Source of the DNA: Platerodrilus igneus
Lineage: Eukaryota; Arthropoda; Insecta; Coleoptera; Lycidae
Length of the DNA stretch: 64,000 bases
Reading direction: 5' to 3'
NCBI GenBank assembly: GCA_036346225.1
Contig: JARFIW010001670.1
Span: forward strand, 6,820,001 to 6,884,000
Positions 46,191-59,259 of the stretch are shown here, in pieces. The position numbers and the translations under genes are program-made. The notes beneath the pieces were generated by a model. That model saw only the letters and a program-made list of their open reading frames with translations, made no database searches and was not told the origin of the DNA. Each line of letters starts with the position of its first letter. Positions within the stretch are counted from its first letter, which is position 1.

Positions 46191-47041
46191 ATTTTGAAAA
46201 TTCTGCTTCTGTTGTTGAAACAAAACCTGCTGCTGCAGATGTTTCAAATGTTGCCTCTACTTCAAATTGTAGTACATTGTTCTCGTCGAAATTGTCAAGT
46301 GCTTCTACATTGTTATCAACAGTTCAAGTTTCTATTCGCAATGAATTTGGACAAGCGCAAATCGTAAGAGCATTATTGGATTGTGGAAGTATGGAATCTT
46401 TTATAACGGAAAAATGCCGTCAACGGCTTGGATTAAATAAATCAAAGTTTGCATTAAAGGTAGAAGGGTTGGGGTTACCGTCATCTCATATTACCGGAAA
46501 GGTAGTTTGTAAAATTAAACCCGTTGGACACACAATGCCAGAATATTCAGTTCAAGCATTTGTATTGCCAGAAATTTGTGGAAAGTTACCAACGGCTCCA
46601 ATCTCCTCGAAAAATTGGATACATATAAAAGGTTTAGACTTAGCCGATCCCTCTTTTGATAAACCAGGTAATATAGACTTGTTGTTGGGAGCAGATATTT
46701 TTGCCCGCACTTTGGGTAATGAAACTCGTTCGGGTTCACCTGATGAACCAGTTGCAATTCGCACTTCATTTGGTTGGTTACTGACAGGCAAATTTGCGTC
46801 TCCAGTGACAAGTGGCACGTCATTGTGTGCATTCGTAGAACCCTTAGAGTCTAGTATCACTAGATTCTGGGAACTGGAAAACATTCCAGACATTCCAACA
46901 CACAAGTTATCCCCACAAGAGGAAATTTGTGAAAACACTTTCGTAGCAATTATTCGAGAGACAAAACAGGTCGTTTCATTGTATCGTTGCCGTTTAGTGG
47001 TCCTGAACCGTTGTTTGTTGGGTCTCGGATGTCGCACTTAA
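46091..47041 (+). pseudogene. BEL/Pao aspartic protease (DUF1758-type) region of pol
   Basis: A 316-codon open stretch. After the last zinc knuckles comes VRALLDCGSMESFITEKC near 46355, the retropepsin active site in which the usual D(S/T)G is DCG. Next are IDLLLGADIF near 46670 and TSFGWLLTGK near 46765, both typical of Pao proteases. The frame is lost near 46980, at the start of reverse transcriptase. The altered active-site neighbour (Cys for Ser/Thr) is found in some Pao elements, so it is not proof of inactivity. Confidence 0.85.
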
Positions 47042-47932
47042 TCGGTTTTATTATTAGAACGTCGCTTGAAAAGAATCAGGAATTATACACTTTGTATAAA
47101 CAATTTATGCAAGACTATTCCGACAGTGGGCATATGACACCAGTAAATGCCTCAATGAGTAGCAATATTCCATCTCCGGAATATTATATTCCGCACCATG
47201 CGGTTATGAAACCGGAAAGCACTACTACACAAATTCGAGTGGTGTTTGACGCATCCGCGGTTTGTCCCAGTGGTGGTTCATTGAATGAACATTTGATGCC
47301 AGGACCTCCGCTTCAGAAAGATATTTTTGCGTTGTTGTTGGATTTTCGTTTATATCCCATTGTATTAACTGCCGATATTAAACAGATGTACAGGCAGATT
47401 TTGTTGCTCCGAATCATCGGGCTTATCAAAAATACTTTGGAGACCAACGTCATCAGAGTCAATAGTCGAGTATCAATTGAATACTGTTACCTACGGAGTT
47501 ACTTCATCACCGTTCTTGGCAATGCGTGTTATTAAGGAGCTTGCGAATGCTGAAGCACCTAAATATCCAAACGCAGCCAAGGTTTTGTTGTCGGATGTTT
47601 ATGTCGATGATGTGATTACCGGGTGCAGTTCACCTGATGAAGCTAAACGTCTAGTTTCTGAATTAAATCAGATTTGTGAGGCTGGAGGTTTTACATTGAG
47701 AAAATGGAATAGTAACATTGCTAGTATCATTGATGATTTACCAGAATCTTATCGTTATCAACAAGCTGTTTCCTTCGAGGAATCTAACAATGTTACCCAA
47801 AAGGTATTAGGTTTGCGTTGGCAACCGTCGCTTGATCAATTCTTCTATGATACAAATATCATAGACAGACCATGTACTAAAAGAAATATGTTGTCCGAAG
47901 TAGCAAGGATCTTTGATCCGTTAGGCTATTAG
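46985..47932 (+). pseudogene. BEL/Pao reverse transcriptase, frameshifted
   Basis: Begins in the frame opened at 46987 with the YYIPHHAVMKP segment near 47190, then IRVVFDASAV and LTADIKQMYRQI near 47370, which holds the first catalytic Asp. Frame shifts near 47400-47480 lead to VTYGVTSSPFLAMRVI and LLSDVYVDDVITGC near 47600 with the YVDD catalytic pair. KRNMLSEVARIFDPLGY closes the domain at 47932, followed by a stop caused by a shift. All core motifs are present, so the parent was active recently. Confidence 0.9.
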
Positions 47933-47946
47933 CGCCTTTAGTATTT

Positions 47947-48519
47947 TTGGCCAAGCATTTAATACAATCGTTATGGATTTTAGGATTTGAATGGGATGAC
48001 AGTCCCCCGTTGACCATACGTTCAAAGTGGAAAATTTATTTGCAACAAATGTCGCAATTATCAGACCTTAAAATTCCTCGGTGGATTATTTCTGATGATG
48101 TTCAAGATCTACAGCTGCATGCGTTCTGTGACGCTTCTGAGGCAGGGTATGCTACTGTGATTTACTTTCGTACTGTTGACATACAGGGTGATATAAAGGT
48201 TGCCTTAGTATGTGCAAAATCTAGACTTGCGCCCACAAAGCGCATATCGTTGCCAAGACTCGAATTGTGCGGTGCTGTGTTATTGTCTGATGTAGTGGCA
48301 TTTGTCCAAAATACATATAAAACTCGTCTGTCGTTAGATCGTATAGTTGCTTGGTCCGATTCTACAGTCGCTCTGTGTTGGATTCGATTGTCATCTTATA
48401 ACTGGAAAACTTTTATAAGTAATCGGATTTCGCATATTCAGGATCGCGTTCCTCCTGCATCTTGGAACCATGTTCGGTCACATGATAACCCCGCAGACTG
48501 CGCCTGTAGAGGATGTTAG
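47947..48519 (+). pseudogene. BEL/Pao RNase H region
   Basis: Open for 190 codons. It shows LHAFCDASEAGYATVIYF near 48115 (first Asp), RLELCGAVLLSDVV near 48260 (Glu), VAWSDSTVALCWI near 48350 (Asp) and HVRSHDNPADCACRG near 48475. The order matches Pao RNase H. The frame is broken after 48510 where the protein normally continues into the integrase linker. Confidence 0.88.
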
Positions 48520-48959
48520 CATCAGATTTAGTCAATCATCAGTTATGGTGGACAGGCCCTCCATGGTTGTCACTTCCAGAAGAAAATTGGCCGGTTACCC
48601 ACATGCCAAAGTTAATCGATACATCTCCAATAGATGTGGAGAAACGTACATTGGTATTAAATGTTGTTGTGACAGATAATTTTTAGATTCATTACTGAGA
48701 GATTTTCAAATCTACAAAAATATGTAGAATTGTTTCATATGTTTACCAGTTTGTTCGTAAGTTACAATTTGCTAGACAGGCAGTTGGTGAGAATTTGGAT
48801 AACGTGTCTGTGTCTCAGCAACACGCTATGGAATTATTGATTAAGAGAATTCAGCAAGAATCATTTGGTCAGGATATAGAAAATATTAAACGGGGTAAGG
48901 TAATTAGTAAACATCTTCGACCTCTTACCCTTTTATCGACTCGCGTGGTTTGTTGAGGG

Positions 48960-50125
48960 TGGGCGATCGGCTCAGAAACTCGGAATTACCATATGAAACA
49001 AAATTTCCATTGGTACTTCCTCGCACTCACAGATTAACAGAATTAATCATCTTGGACTGCCATAAAACATACTTACACCCTGGTCTTAAAGCCACACAAT
49101 TTATACTAACCCAAAATTATTGAATTTTGTCAGCAAAAAGAGTCATACGTCAGTGTTTAAAATCTTGTATTCGATGTTTTAGAGTGAAACCAATTGCTTA
49201 TTGTCCTCCGATGGGTGATTTGCCTGCATCAAGGTTTACCTCTGTAAAGGCCTTCCTACACACGGGAGTTGATTTTGGAGGTCCTTTCTGTATTCTCATG
49301 AGCCGTAATCGAGGTGTAAGGTCACTTAAGGCTTACATTTGTTTATTTGTTTGCTTCAGCACAAAGGCTCTTCATTTAGAGCTTGTGTCAAGTTTGTCGG
49401 CGGATGCTTTTATAGCCGCGTTACGACGCTTTATAGCCCGCCGGGGTAAATGCCTAAAACTCTATTCCGATTGCGGTACCAATTTTGTTGGAGCATCGAA
49501 CGAAATCTCGCAACTGATGACTCAATCAGCGCATGCTGAAGGAATTGAATTCGTGTTCAATCCTCCCTCAGCTCCTCATTTTGGAGGGTTGTGGGAGGCT
49601 GGAATTAAGTCTGTCAAGACACATTTAAAAGAGTGATTGGCGACCAGATATTATCATACGAGGAATTAAACACGGTTTTAATTCAGGTTGAAGCCATTTT
49701 AAATTCAAGGCCTCTGTGCCCCATGAGCTCAGATCCGAATGATTTTTCATTTTAAGTCCGTCCCATTTTTGAATATAGAGCCTGTTTCTGTCATACCCGA
49801 TCCAGTTCTCCTTGAGTTGGAAATATCAAAATTAGATCGTTGGCAACTTATTCAACACATCCAACAATCATTTTGGAAGCGTTGGCGTAATGAATATCTG
49901 CATTCTTTGCAACAGAAGGCAAAATGGTTTACCCCTACTTCTGAGGCGAAAATTGGAACGTTAGTCTTAATTCATGACAATCAAGTCGCACCTTTACATT
50001 GGAAATTAGGGCGCATAGAAAAACTGTATGTTGGTTCAGACAACATTAGCCGCGTGGCAGGTGTGAAAACAATGCAAGGTTTTCTCAAAAGATCACTTGT
50101 TAAACTATGTCCTCTTCCTTTGTAA
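48960..50125 (+). pseudogene. BEL/Pao integrase and C-terminal DUF5641-type domain, frameshifted
   Basis: An HHCC zinc-binding start (HRLTELIILDCHKTYLHPGL near 49030 and CLKSCIRCF near 49155) is split by a stop near 49125. The core follows in 49127-49636: GVDFGGPF near 49270 (first Asp), LYSDCGTNFVGA near 49465 (second Asp) and [18 protein letters not shown] near 49570 (Glu). After a shift the 49739-50125 frame carries LIQHIQQSFWKRWRNEYL, GTLVLIHD and PLHWKLGRIEKLY, which is the conserved tail. The enzyme inserts the cDNA; this copy would need a frame correction at two or three sites. Confidence 0.9.
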
Positions 50126-50210
50126 AAATAGTTTTAGTATTTTTCGTAAGTGTATACGTATAAGTATTTGTTGTGTTTACTTTTAAAATAAGTTGCTTCA
50201 CACTTATTTT

Positions 50211-50221
50211 GGTGGGCGGTA
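50211..50221 (+). other. Polypurine tract of BEL/Pao element
   Basis: GGTGGGCGGTA directly before the 3' LTR, the usual plus-strand primer position. Confidence 0.7.
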
Positions 50222-50612
50222 TGTTTAGGCTTATTTACCCTATTTACACGTTTTACCTTAAGCTTATAGATATTAATTAATGCCGCTTATCCTTTAACCT
50301 AACAGTACTTAACCCCTGCCTATAATCCGGTTCTATCCACTACCTACCTACAAGAAAAGGGACTAAATGGTGAGAAAAGACAGAAATACCAGTGCTTCGA
50401 AAGTCGTAGCAAGCGTCACATGTACGCAATATGTTGTCGTGGTTATTTTGCAGTAATTAGTGCCGTACAATCGGTTCGTGTGCTAATTAACATTACTACA
50501 GTCCGCAATCAATTAATAGTTTCGTTACATTGATCGACCAGCGTTGAATCAAGATCGCAGTCATTAAAGGTAGGTGAATTCCATATCATTGGTTCATCCC
50601 TTTATCCCTACA
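50222..50612 (+). repeat. 3' LTR of BEL/Pao element
   Basis: 391 bp, TGTTTAGGC...CCCTACA, followed by TATATATA. It carries 11 extra bases (TACGCAATATG) relative to the 5' LTR. Confidence 0.95.
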
Positions 50613-51008
50613 TATATATATATATATATGTTGCAGAGTGATTAAATATTAGATTATATAACCAATTATATTATTGTTATTCATACTATTTATTAAAGCG
50701 AAACAGTGATACAAGCTAAAATGTTAGTTTGTAAAATTATTTGTTTGTTTTACTTATACTATACTATAATTAAAATTACACAAAGGTATGTATATATATA
50801 AAATCTAATAATTGTTAACACATTGTTTTAGTTTTATAGATAAATTTATTGATTATGGTGTTACCGAAACGCGTTAAATAAAAGATTACCACTACATTTG
50901 TTATTGCTTATATGTGAAACTTTTGCAATATACCAAGATTTAGTAATGACCTAATTCCAAGATTATTTTACCCATATTATCTATTTAGAAGGTCAAGAAC
51001 ACATCCAA

Positions 51009-51056
<48 letters not shown>
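50613..51056. other. AT-rich DNA between BEL element and array 2
   Basis: TA tract at 50613-50629, anonymous sequence, then a longer TA tract at 51013-51056. No gene. Confidence 0.7.
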
Positions 51057-51059
<3 letters not shown>

Positions 51060-51287
51060 TGGGCGATACGGGATTTTGCGTATCGAACATCGATACATAT
51101 TCTATATCGAATATCGATACCTATCGATATGTATCGAAACGTATCGATACGTACCGATGCGTATCGATATGTATCGATATGTATCGATACATATCGAGTA
51201 TCGATATATCGATATTTATTTTTCCCTGTATCGGTGGGGTCGATACGGGGGTCGTATCGATATATCGATACGCCGACCCAGCCCTAG
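51057..51287. repeat. GTATCGATAC-rich element, array 2 (hAT-like ends)
   Basis: Starts GAGTGGGCGATACGGG like array 1 and ends GACCCAGCCCTAG, a partial inverted match to CTAGGGGTGGGC. The interior is degenerate GTATCGATA repeat. I infer a small non-autonomous hAT-like element whose interior expanded as a simple repeat. Confidence 0.7.
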
Positions 51288-51799
51288 TGATAACGACTTG
51301 TAGACCCACCTGGCGTATAAAGTCTTCCAAAATATAATATAAATAAACGAGAGGATTGCCGATACCAAATACACATTAAAGTAACTTATTTTGTGTAGAA
51401 GTTTGGCCTTAACTAGTTTAAATAACTAGTTTATTCTAAAACTGTGAAACACACCACGAGATTGGGCTCGACTTCTTGAAGACAAAAGGTAACAGACTCA
51501 AATTTGGCGAGCAGCGACCTTTTATCGTAAACGATAACAGAAGGATATAAAAAATGCCTCGTGATACATACAAGTGAAATAATACGCAAATAACATTAGC
51601 ACGTAAATATATAACCCGTATTTATCCAAATCAGTATAGGATAACTTCTTGCAATTAAATCCGATGATTCCCATTATAATTAAAGTAGAAAACATAATTC
51701 AATAAATATTATTATTATAATCTGTCAAAATACATCGACCAGAACGGTTTAGTTCCTAACCAGAGTAACTAGATTAAAAGAACACAGAATATTTATGTA
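51288..51799. other. AT-rich DNA, nothing recognised
   Basis: No coding or repeat signal noted. Confidence 0.45.
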
Positions 51800-52330
51800 C
51801 ACAGAAGTGATGTAGTAATGGAACTTGGAACGGATAAATTACACAAATTTTATAAAAATTGTTCGAAGTTACGACCACCATTTTCGATACACAAGTTATA
51901 ATGATGTGCAATAGACTGCTGAATTCTTCGAAATAACTTCGGACGTTCACGATTATTATCAAACGCTGGAAAAATTCGAGCCACTTACTCTTCTTCTGCA
52001 TTAACAGATAACTCATAAACCAGTAATTTAATATTACCCCAAATGCAAAATTCAACTGGAGTCATATTTGGTGAACAGGCCAAGAAATCGGCTCCTATCT
52101 TCCGATCCATCCATTTGGAAAATTTAATCCAAAGTATGCTGGTTCAGCATCATGCTGGAAAACAATAGTTCTCCGAATATTAAGTGGGACTTTTCCAAGC
52201 AATTCTGGTAGGGTATGTTCAAGACTATCTAACCGTCTAGGTATGTCTTCAGTATCCTCCATACAGATGTGTGACTTATATGGATCGTATTGGCAATGAC
52301 ACACGTGCTTGTTTTCTGGTTATGTTCAAA
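51800..52330 (-). pseudogene. Mariner-like transposase remnant, internally deleted
   Basis: Minus-strand text begins with a helix-turn-helix end (HISHTSVWRILK near 52290). It then jumps to LPELLGKVPLNIRRTIVFQHDAEPAYF near 52180-52120, where FQHDAEPA stands for the FQ(H/Q)DGAPAH catalytic block. A block near 52050 follows with the third catalytic position worn, and FRRIQQSIAHHYNLCIENGGRNFEQ ends near 51830. Stops and an internal deletion make it inactive. It is a different, older copy than the element at 1-2526. Confidence 0.75.
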
Positions 52331-55300
52331 TTGTTGCAGAACTTAGTCCTCAAAGTCAAAATTGTAGACAGTACTGAATTAATTTTCTTTACTTGAGATT
52401 CACCAGTATCTGGAATACGCTGATCTAATCTTGAAAATGATGTATGTCAGGGAATGTGACGTTGAAGATGCTGCTCCGCATAAATTCAAAGTTGCTCCGT
52501 AGGCAATATGCATATTTGCTAATTCAATATTTGTAAAATGACGCAATGAAACACTTATTTATCTAATAAAGATTAATTTATGATACGTAAAACAAGTAAA
52601 CACACTTCTCTATGAGTAAACAGACCTAAAATGACAACTACGAAAGTGGTTGTTGCTTTTCAAAAGGTTACTATCATTTAATTTTTACTTTGTATACCTC
52701 CGGGAAATTCCAGGGACGACAACCGATTTTTTTCACTTTATCTCGCTACTGAGGATTTTCCGGACACTAGTTTATTAATAAAAAGTGTTTATTTAAGTGG
52801 CTTCATTATTTCGGAAAATTATGAATAGTTATTCTGTGACACCCAGTATAAATATTAAAAAACCATTCTTTGTAAATAAGACACCATGAATAATATTTTC
52901 TTTTAGTCTGAGTAATATTTTATCATCACATCTTGCAATAAGATAAATCTAAAAAATACTCTAGTTTGAATACATTTAAATTTTTTCAACATTGGACCGC
53001 CCTGTACACGCTCCAATCGAAATCTTTTAATATTTTTTTCTTCAGAAAGCAGAATTTTTATAAAGACCATCTTTTTCGTAAAATTAATAATAAACTAGTA
53101 TCTTATATGCCACCAATTTTGGTAGGCACACTATACATCCATACGTTAATTTTTGGGTAAATATTGTTGTTCTCCTTTTTCTGTATCTCACAGCTTTCTT
53201 GTTAATAGTTATAAGACATTTTGCAAAATAGGTTTGGCAATTTTAATGCCATAATTAAAATTATTACAGATCCGCTTCGTAAGTTCGTGCAATAATTGAC
53301 ATGTATTTCCTAAATATAATTTAACAACAGGGCGGATGTAATTTAAAATAATTTTAAGTTTTATAAATACCCCAAGACGTTTGAGCAATTTTCTTTATTG
53401 CAGCCATTATTGCTCGTAATTTGTTTGTGGAACAAAAACGAAGCACAAGGTGTTTTAGTTTCTGCACCATAATTTTATTTAAGATACAGGTGGTAAAGAA
53501 CCTACCCATTTATTACAATAATCCAGACTTTTTCATAAAATTTTTAGACTTGATATGTTTAAGGTATGTTTGCAACTGTCTGAAAAAGCGATATCTTTTA
53601 GAAATTGTGATATTTGAACCCACATTCTTATTTATTTCAAAACGCAAGTTGCTCCATTAATTAGACGGATGTCATTATCCATCGGACAAATGACGTGACT
53701 AATTTACGCTTTTAAGCTTATTGCTAAAGACGTCTGTCTGTGCATTCTCAAACCTAATAACTCTTTGTATGTGAAGGGTGTCGGGTCTAGGCGACGTTTT
53801 AGGACCCACCAACTGCGATCTTTGTCAGTTTTATTACTTTAGAAAAAGTAAAATTAATAGCGGTGCCATCTCAGGAGGGTGTTTGAAAAGCATTCTGGTA
53901 AACAATCCTCATAAAGCACCAAGAACTGTCTCTTTAACTATAAACGGGTGCGAGTTATATTGGTATCGTCATAAAATAAGCAAAGGCTTGTAAAATCCAT
54001 CTTGATTTGCCAAAATTTTTCGGATCTGTTATTAAGTTGTAAAAATCCTTTTCGCAACTACAAATTTCGAAAGTATGCCCAGTTATTTATCGGCAGAATT
54101 TTTGCTGAAAGGGTCAATAAAAACGACATACCTTTTGGTTCATTCTGGCGATCTTCAGCGAACAAATGTAATAAAATCCGTTATTTGAGATTTACGATGC
54201 GAGTTATACATAATTTTTATGCTATATATCTGGGAATAATGGCTGCATTTGCTACTTTTGGAAGGCAATCTTGTTAGAGGGATTTATGAAAATACAAAAG
54301 GAAAGTAATGCTCAGCCATCTGTGTAATTAAATAAATGCATTTCCTATTTCTCCATGCCCTTCTATGTTATTGTCTATGTTCATCTAGGGAACGAAAATT
54401 TAATCTTGTACATCTTTTATTGCGTGCTACAGTCATGACAAACGCGTGTGTCATTGGCACAAATGAAGTCTGGAATGAATATCAAGTCCCCTGTATTATC
54501 GAATTCTAAGTTAGACAGAATAATTTATTGCCTAGTGTATCTCATATCCTTGCGTGCTTGGCTTGATTCCATTCAGAACACTTTGGAATTGTTTAATACC
54601 CACTATTTACGCACTACGTTCTGTATTTTTAGGGACGATTTCACCCCACTAGTAGGGCTAATATCCAATATCAGAAAGTAGTTAGAGCATTTTCCAGATA
54701 AACTATTGGTGCTTTGTTGGAGTTGGTAAAAGATGCTCTCGACACGTTTTCAATAACTTCTCTGTGGAGTAGGGAACAGCAGACTTTAACAACAGATTTC
54801 GTTTTATATGGAAAAGCTGAACATGACCCCGAGATGCCTACTTACAAGTTGGTCAATTAAACTGTTGTTTTATTAGATTCATTGTACTCCATCTGAATCT
54901 TCCAAAATTTACTAATCACAAACAAAAATTGATTACTCAGGTAACCGTAACTAACATTAATAGTTATATTGCATTAGAATGTGGTTACACAGCATATGCT
55001 GTATTTTTAAAACAGGTTGCATTTTGTTGCGTTCAGAACGTTCCCTAAAACGTTATACGAACAAACTGTCTTTTATTAATATTCAAAAAGTTATAAATAG
55101 AATATGTTAATTGCAATATTAAATTATCAACATCACTTTTTCAATTTTGTTCTTCCCAAAATTTGTCTAATGCGAATTTACCTCTCTTCCAGTAAAACAA
55201 AAGAATTCTAAGCAACTCACCGCTTATCAAGCACCAGCACTGTGAAACAATTAGTTATAAAATTCTTTTGACTTTTCTTACTCCTAAAAACCGTCTGAGT

Positions 55301-56435
55301 GTCATCCATTACAGAGAAAGTAAAGAACGAAGAAGCAACGTAAGTTAATAAGGTATCAATTAATCGCTTAGGGTCAAGCGCAAAAGTTATCAAAGTTTTC
55401 CATTTTTCCGTTCCTAAACTACGCTTTGATGTGCACAAAAATTCTCACCTACAACGGAAGCAGAAAAGCTACAATTTGATTTAGTTGGTAGTAACGGCGA
55501 GTTTACTCAACGCCAAACAAATTAAAATATTAATATTTTTTGGAAACAAAATCAGTTTTGTTGCCCCTAAAATGTGCCCATCTTTTAATTTTGGAACATC
55601 AAAATAAAAAAAGTACAAACAATTTAATTTTGCCTGAGCTGATTTAATACTTGTATAAATATTGACGTCTTCAAAATTTCTTTTTGTTGTCAAGTTGACG
55701 TAAAAATGCTTCCTACTTGACGCAATATTTAAAAATGTAACATTAAAGACAAAAAAAAATTTACAAACAAATTTTGTTACTGTCTCTCTGCGCCCTGCAT
55801 TCCAAAAATTAAATCGGTAGCATCAAAAATAAAAAATAACGAAAATTTAATTGTTTTGTATGAACACACCTAAACATTGGGGATTTATAATAATTTTTTG
55901 TACCCGAAAAACACCCTGACGGCTTATATTGCAAATTTGAATTTAACACAATTAAATTTATGCCTCGACTAGCTCAGTGATACCACGCACAGAATGAATA
56001 ACGATATGATAATAGACAATTTTTACAATTTACAAATCTACGCCCTTTTTAATATTATTTACTTTTTATAGAACTTTTAAATCAAAATTAAAATAAGTAT
56101 TCCTATCGAATTAGCTCTTTACGAAGATTCTAACTTTTTACACCTTTTTACAGCAATTAAAGCCAGCAAAAAAAATTGTATCTTACCACGAATAGTTTCG
56201 TTGGACGTTCAAAGAAATATCCTCTTTCTTAAATATAATTCTACGTACGAACCAAATTTTTGTTTACCTTTTATACAAATTATTTTTATCACATACAACT
56301 TTTAAGCTTACTTTTGAATTATGTAAAACTATAAATGCAACATGTTATAAATAGAATATATAGTTCTGATCTTATATTTCTCCTGTTTTTTTTCTTGCTG
56401 AAGCTTCCTGGCCCAAATCGGTCGATTGTTCATTA
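52331..56435. other. AT-rich anonymous DNA
   Basis: Several 60-90 codon frames lie on the plus strand at 52966-54681, but none has a recognisable motif and they do not form an evident spliced gene. Treated as non-coding. Confidence 0.45.
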
Positions 56436-56439
56436 ACTT

Positions 56440-56715
56440 AGAGTCGTGAACCAGCAACTTAACGTGTTAGCCCAGTACTTTGGAATATTTACTAGCAACT
56501 TGGAGTCGCTTGCCCAATAATTTGACGTATTTACCAGTAATTGGAGTCGTTTGCCCAGTAATTTGGTATATTAAGCATTTATTTAGAGTATTTAGCTAGT
56601 AATTTGAAGCGTTAACCATTAACTTGGATGTATTTACTAGTAATTTGAAGCATTAACCATTAACTTAGAGTCTTTTGCCAGTACCTTAGAACATAAACCA
56701 TTAACTTAGAGCTCT
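56440..56715. repeat. Degenerate tandem repeat, unit about 21-22 bp
   Basis: Repeating phrases such as TTTACTAGTAATTTGAAGC and ATTAACCATTAACTTAGAG; roughly a dozen worn units alternating two variants (AGCAACTT/AGTAATTTG and TTAACCA/TTGCCCA). Confidence 0.75.
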
Positions 56716-57094
56716 AAATTAATAAAATGCAAAGATTTCTATTTACATAAATTATTTCTAGACTTACGTTTATATTAACGGCAAAATTCTATATTCACTT
56801 ACGACAACGCGCACATTACTGTCTATTTCACTTGAAATTATTAATTTTTGTTACGTTTCAATTTCTTAACTTATAACTTTCATCAAAAATTCTCTTCGCG
56901 TAATAATTTTCTTTCAACTAGCACAATCGGCGCATATATTATCAAATGATGTTCCTTTATCTGTTAGTTTTATAGACGCAAGTTCTTTCCCGAATGTTCC
57001 ACGCGTTTTCATTGGATGATAGAACGCTATCAATTGTTCGTTCAGCAAAAAGGCGTTTCAATTGTGATTATCTGCAAGGTGTTGGATTTTAGAG

Positions 57095-57320
57095 GGTCTA
57101 ATATGTACGTTGTAAACTGCACGTATCTCGCAATTTTCTAGAGGGACTTTATTAACAAATGGTATTTTATGTACGTTGTAAATTGCACGTATTCCGTCGC
57201 TTCAAATATCCACACTTTATGTCATATGCTTGTTTTATTAAGTATGGCATTTTATATACGTTCCAAACCGCACGTATTCCGTCGCCTCAAATATCTATAC
57301 TTTATGAAATATACTTGGGT
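57095..57320. repeat. Tandem duplication, unit about 85-95 bp
   Basis: Three copies of TTNTATGTACGTTGTAAACTGC-like text followed by ACGTAT(T/C)(C/T)CG occur at about 57100, 57168 and 57252. The last two also share CGTCGC(T/C)TCAAATATC. Confidence 0.7.
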
Positions 57321-59255
57321 TTAGATGTTTGCCTATTACGAACTGGTATAAATTTATACGCGTTTATTGACTTCTTTACGCAAATGCGTTTAGATTGAAA
57401 AAGTTTCCTTTTACGGCAATTTTTCTTCAAATATGTTGAATTTGTAATTGTTTTTTTGAGCTTAAAAGTGTTTCAAGTGTTCTAAAAATGATTGGATTGC
57501 TTCCGCAATTATTTATTTTAATGAGTGTAGTGAAGTTATTGATTTTATACAAGGTGATTTGTATTTACTATTCTCTAAGGAATGAATTCTGTACTTTTTT
57601 GGGTTTATACTGCTGTATTATCAAGTAGACACATCCACTTCAGGTTCTATACCTTTTCAGCATATCGTGCTCGATTACTGCACCTCGATGAAAATTTGAA
57701 ATATATAGCACCAAGAAACAGAAAATTATCTACAGACAAAATAGGCGTGTGGATGGATACGTCATTTATTTATAACCTTATACGCACATATCATCATGAA
57801 ACAAACTGAAAAAACACTTATCAAATCTGAAATGCTAGTTACAAACTTAAAATTGTTCTTTACAAAACCTATCACGGTCCTCTTTCAACTACTAATTAAT
57901 GTTAAACATAAATAGTTTACATGCAGTTCCTTCTGAAGGACAAATATCTCGAGTCACTCCTTTTAAAACCCGCCCCTTATTAAATCATTGATCAGTCATT
58001 CGTATAATGCCTGTGCAATAAATTATAAAATCCTGTGACTTTTTAAAAATCTTCTCTTAATAAAATATTCCCAAAAAAGTTAAGAATTTGTCTGTATATG
58101 CTACCAGAGTTTTGATAAAAATCAAGCTAGTGCTTAAAATTGGTTAAACCACTATAAGTGGCTTTAACTGCACTTAAAATTTTATAGTTTCTACATCAGG
58201 GTACAAAAATCCAAGCACTGAAATAAATCGCACTCTTGCTTACATTTTAATGATAAGATATAACATAATCTTATTTGGATTTTGCTGATTCTGCAAATTG
58301 CATCCTGTTGACTTAAGAGTATGTATTTACTTACTGTATTGTTTTTATCAATTAGTAGATTAGTAAGCAAGATGAGTAGAAGCAGAACTAAAAGCATTTA
58401 TTAATAATATTGTTAAGTAGGTACTTAACGTCATTAGTCATTACTTTATTATAAAATTGCTTTGTCTCAGCTTTCTATGGGGAATGGGAATACGTAAAAC
58501 ATTAATTATCCATTTACTGGTTTTGGTTGACCATAAATTGAGTGTTTTGTAGCTTTTTATTTTTACTCATTCCATTCAATTGAACCTTAATTTGAAATAG
58601 AATTAGGAAGTGAAGTGCGGTTCTATGGCCTCATTTTGTTTGGTTTGTGTTTTAAATCTTTTGTGGTTTTTTAAAAAGTTTCAAATAACCATAGTTTGAA
58701 GATGTAAACTTTAACATTCAAAACCACTAATCACTTTATACATTTTCTGGTTAACATTAGTAATTATTTCAGTAAAAGGAAAGTACCCATTCATTGTTTC
58801 GTTATGAATGATCATAACCAGATCCAGAGCAGTTCTACTCAGACTATTATAAGTACGAGTATCACCAATACTAATTGTAAGTCCAACCATGGTGAAAGAT
58901 CGTAGAGACGGTTACCATAATGACCCAACTTGGGTTTACTATAAAGAGAAAACAGACACCATTGGTAAAATAGTGGACCAAATTTGTAAAAAAAATATTA
59001 TAGCGAGTTAGCTCCAATTCCACACCACTGCGATTACGAACACATAAATTAGTGTAAGAACACTTTCGGTCATGATTTTAATATCGATTTAGATTAAAAC
59101 ACAATTACGATAATGCGCATGAAGCACAAAGTAGAAGTTCATTAATCAGAGCTCGCGTGTGGTAAAGTACTTCGTCCGTCAAAAGTCAGCAACTTTTTGT
59201 TGAAAACCACTCAAGATATAAAAAAATTTACAGTGCTATTTTCAAATACTTTCAT
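57321..59255. other. AT-rich anonymous DNA
   Basis: No recognised gene, RNA or repeat. Confidence 0.45.
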
Positions 59256-59259
59256 GCAT

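Larger units (their letters stand above)
44063..50612 (+). mobile_element. BEL/Pao LTR retrotransposon, full length
   Basis: 6550 bp with two nearly identical LTRs in direct orientation, each TG...CA. The domain order is gag with zinc knuckles, aspartic protease, reverse transcriptase, RNase H and integrase, which is the BEL/Pao order. A purine-rich GGTGGGCGGT precedes the 3' LTR. No envelope-like gene is seen. The coding region has at least six frame changes although the LTRs differ by only one substitution and one 11-bp indel. Confidence 0.95.

Noticed and set aside
53778..54681. Three successive plus-strand frames as exons of a gene
   Set aside because: No recognisable protein text and no clear splice signals at their edges.
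55965..55990. tRNA start (GACTAGCTCAGTGATA)
   Set aside because: Resembles an A box, but there is no B box or acceptor-stem pairing downstream.
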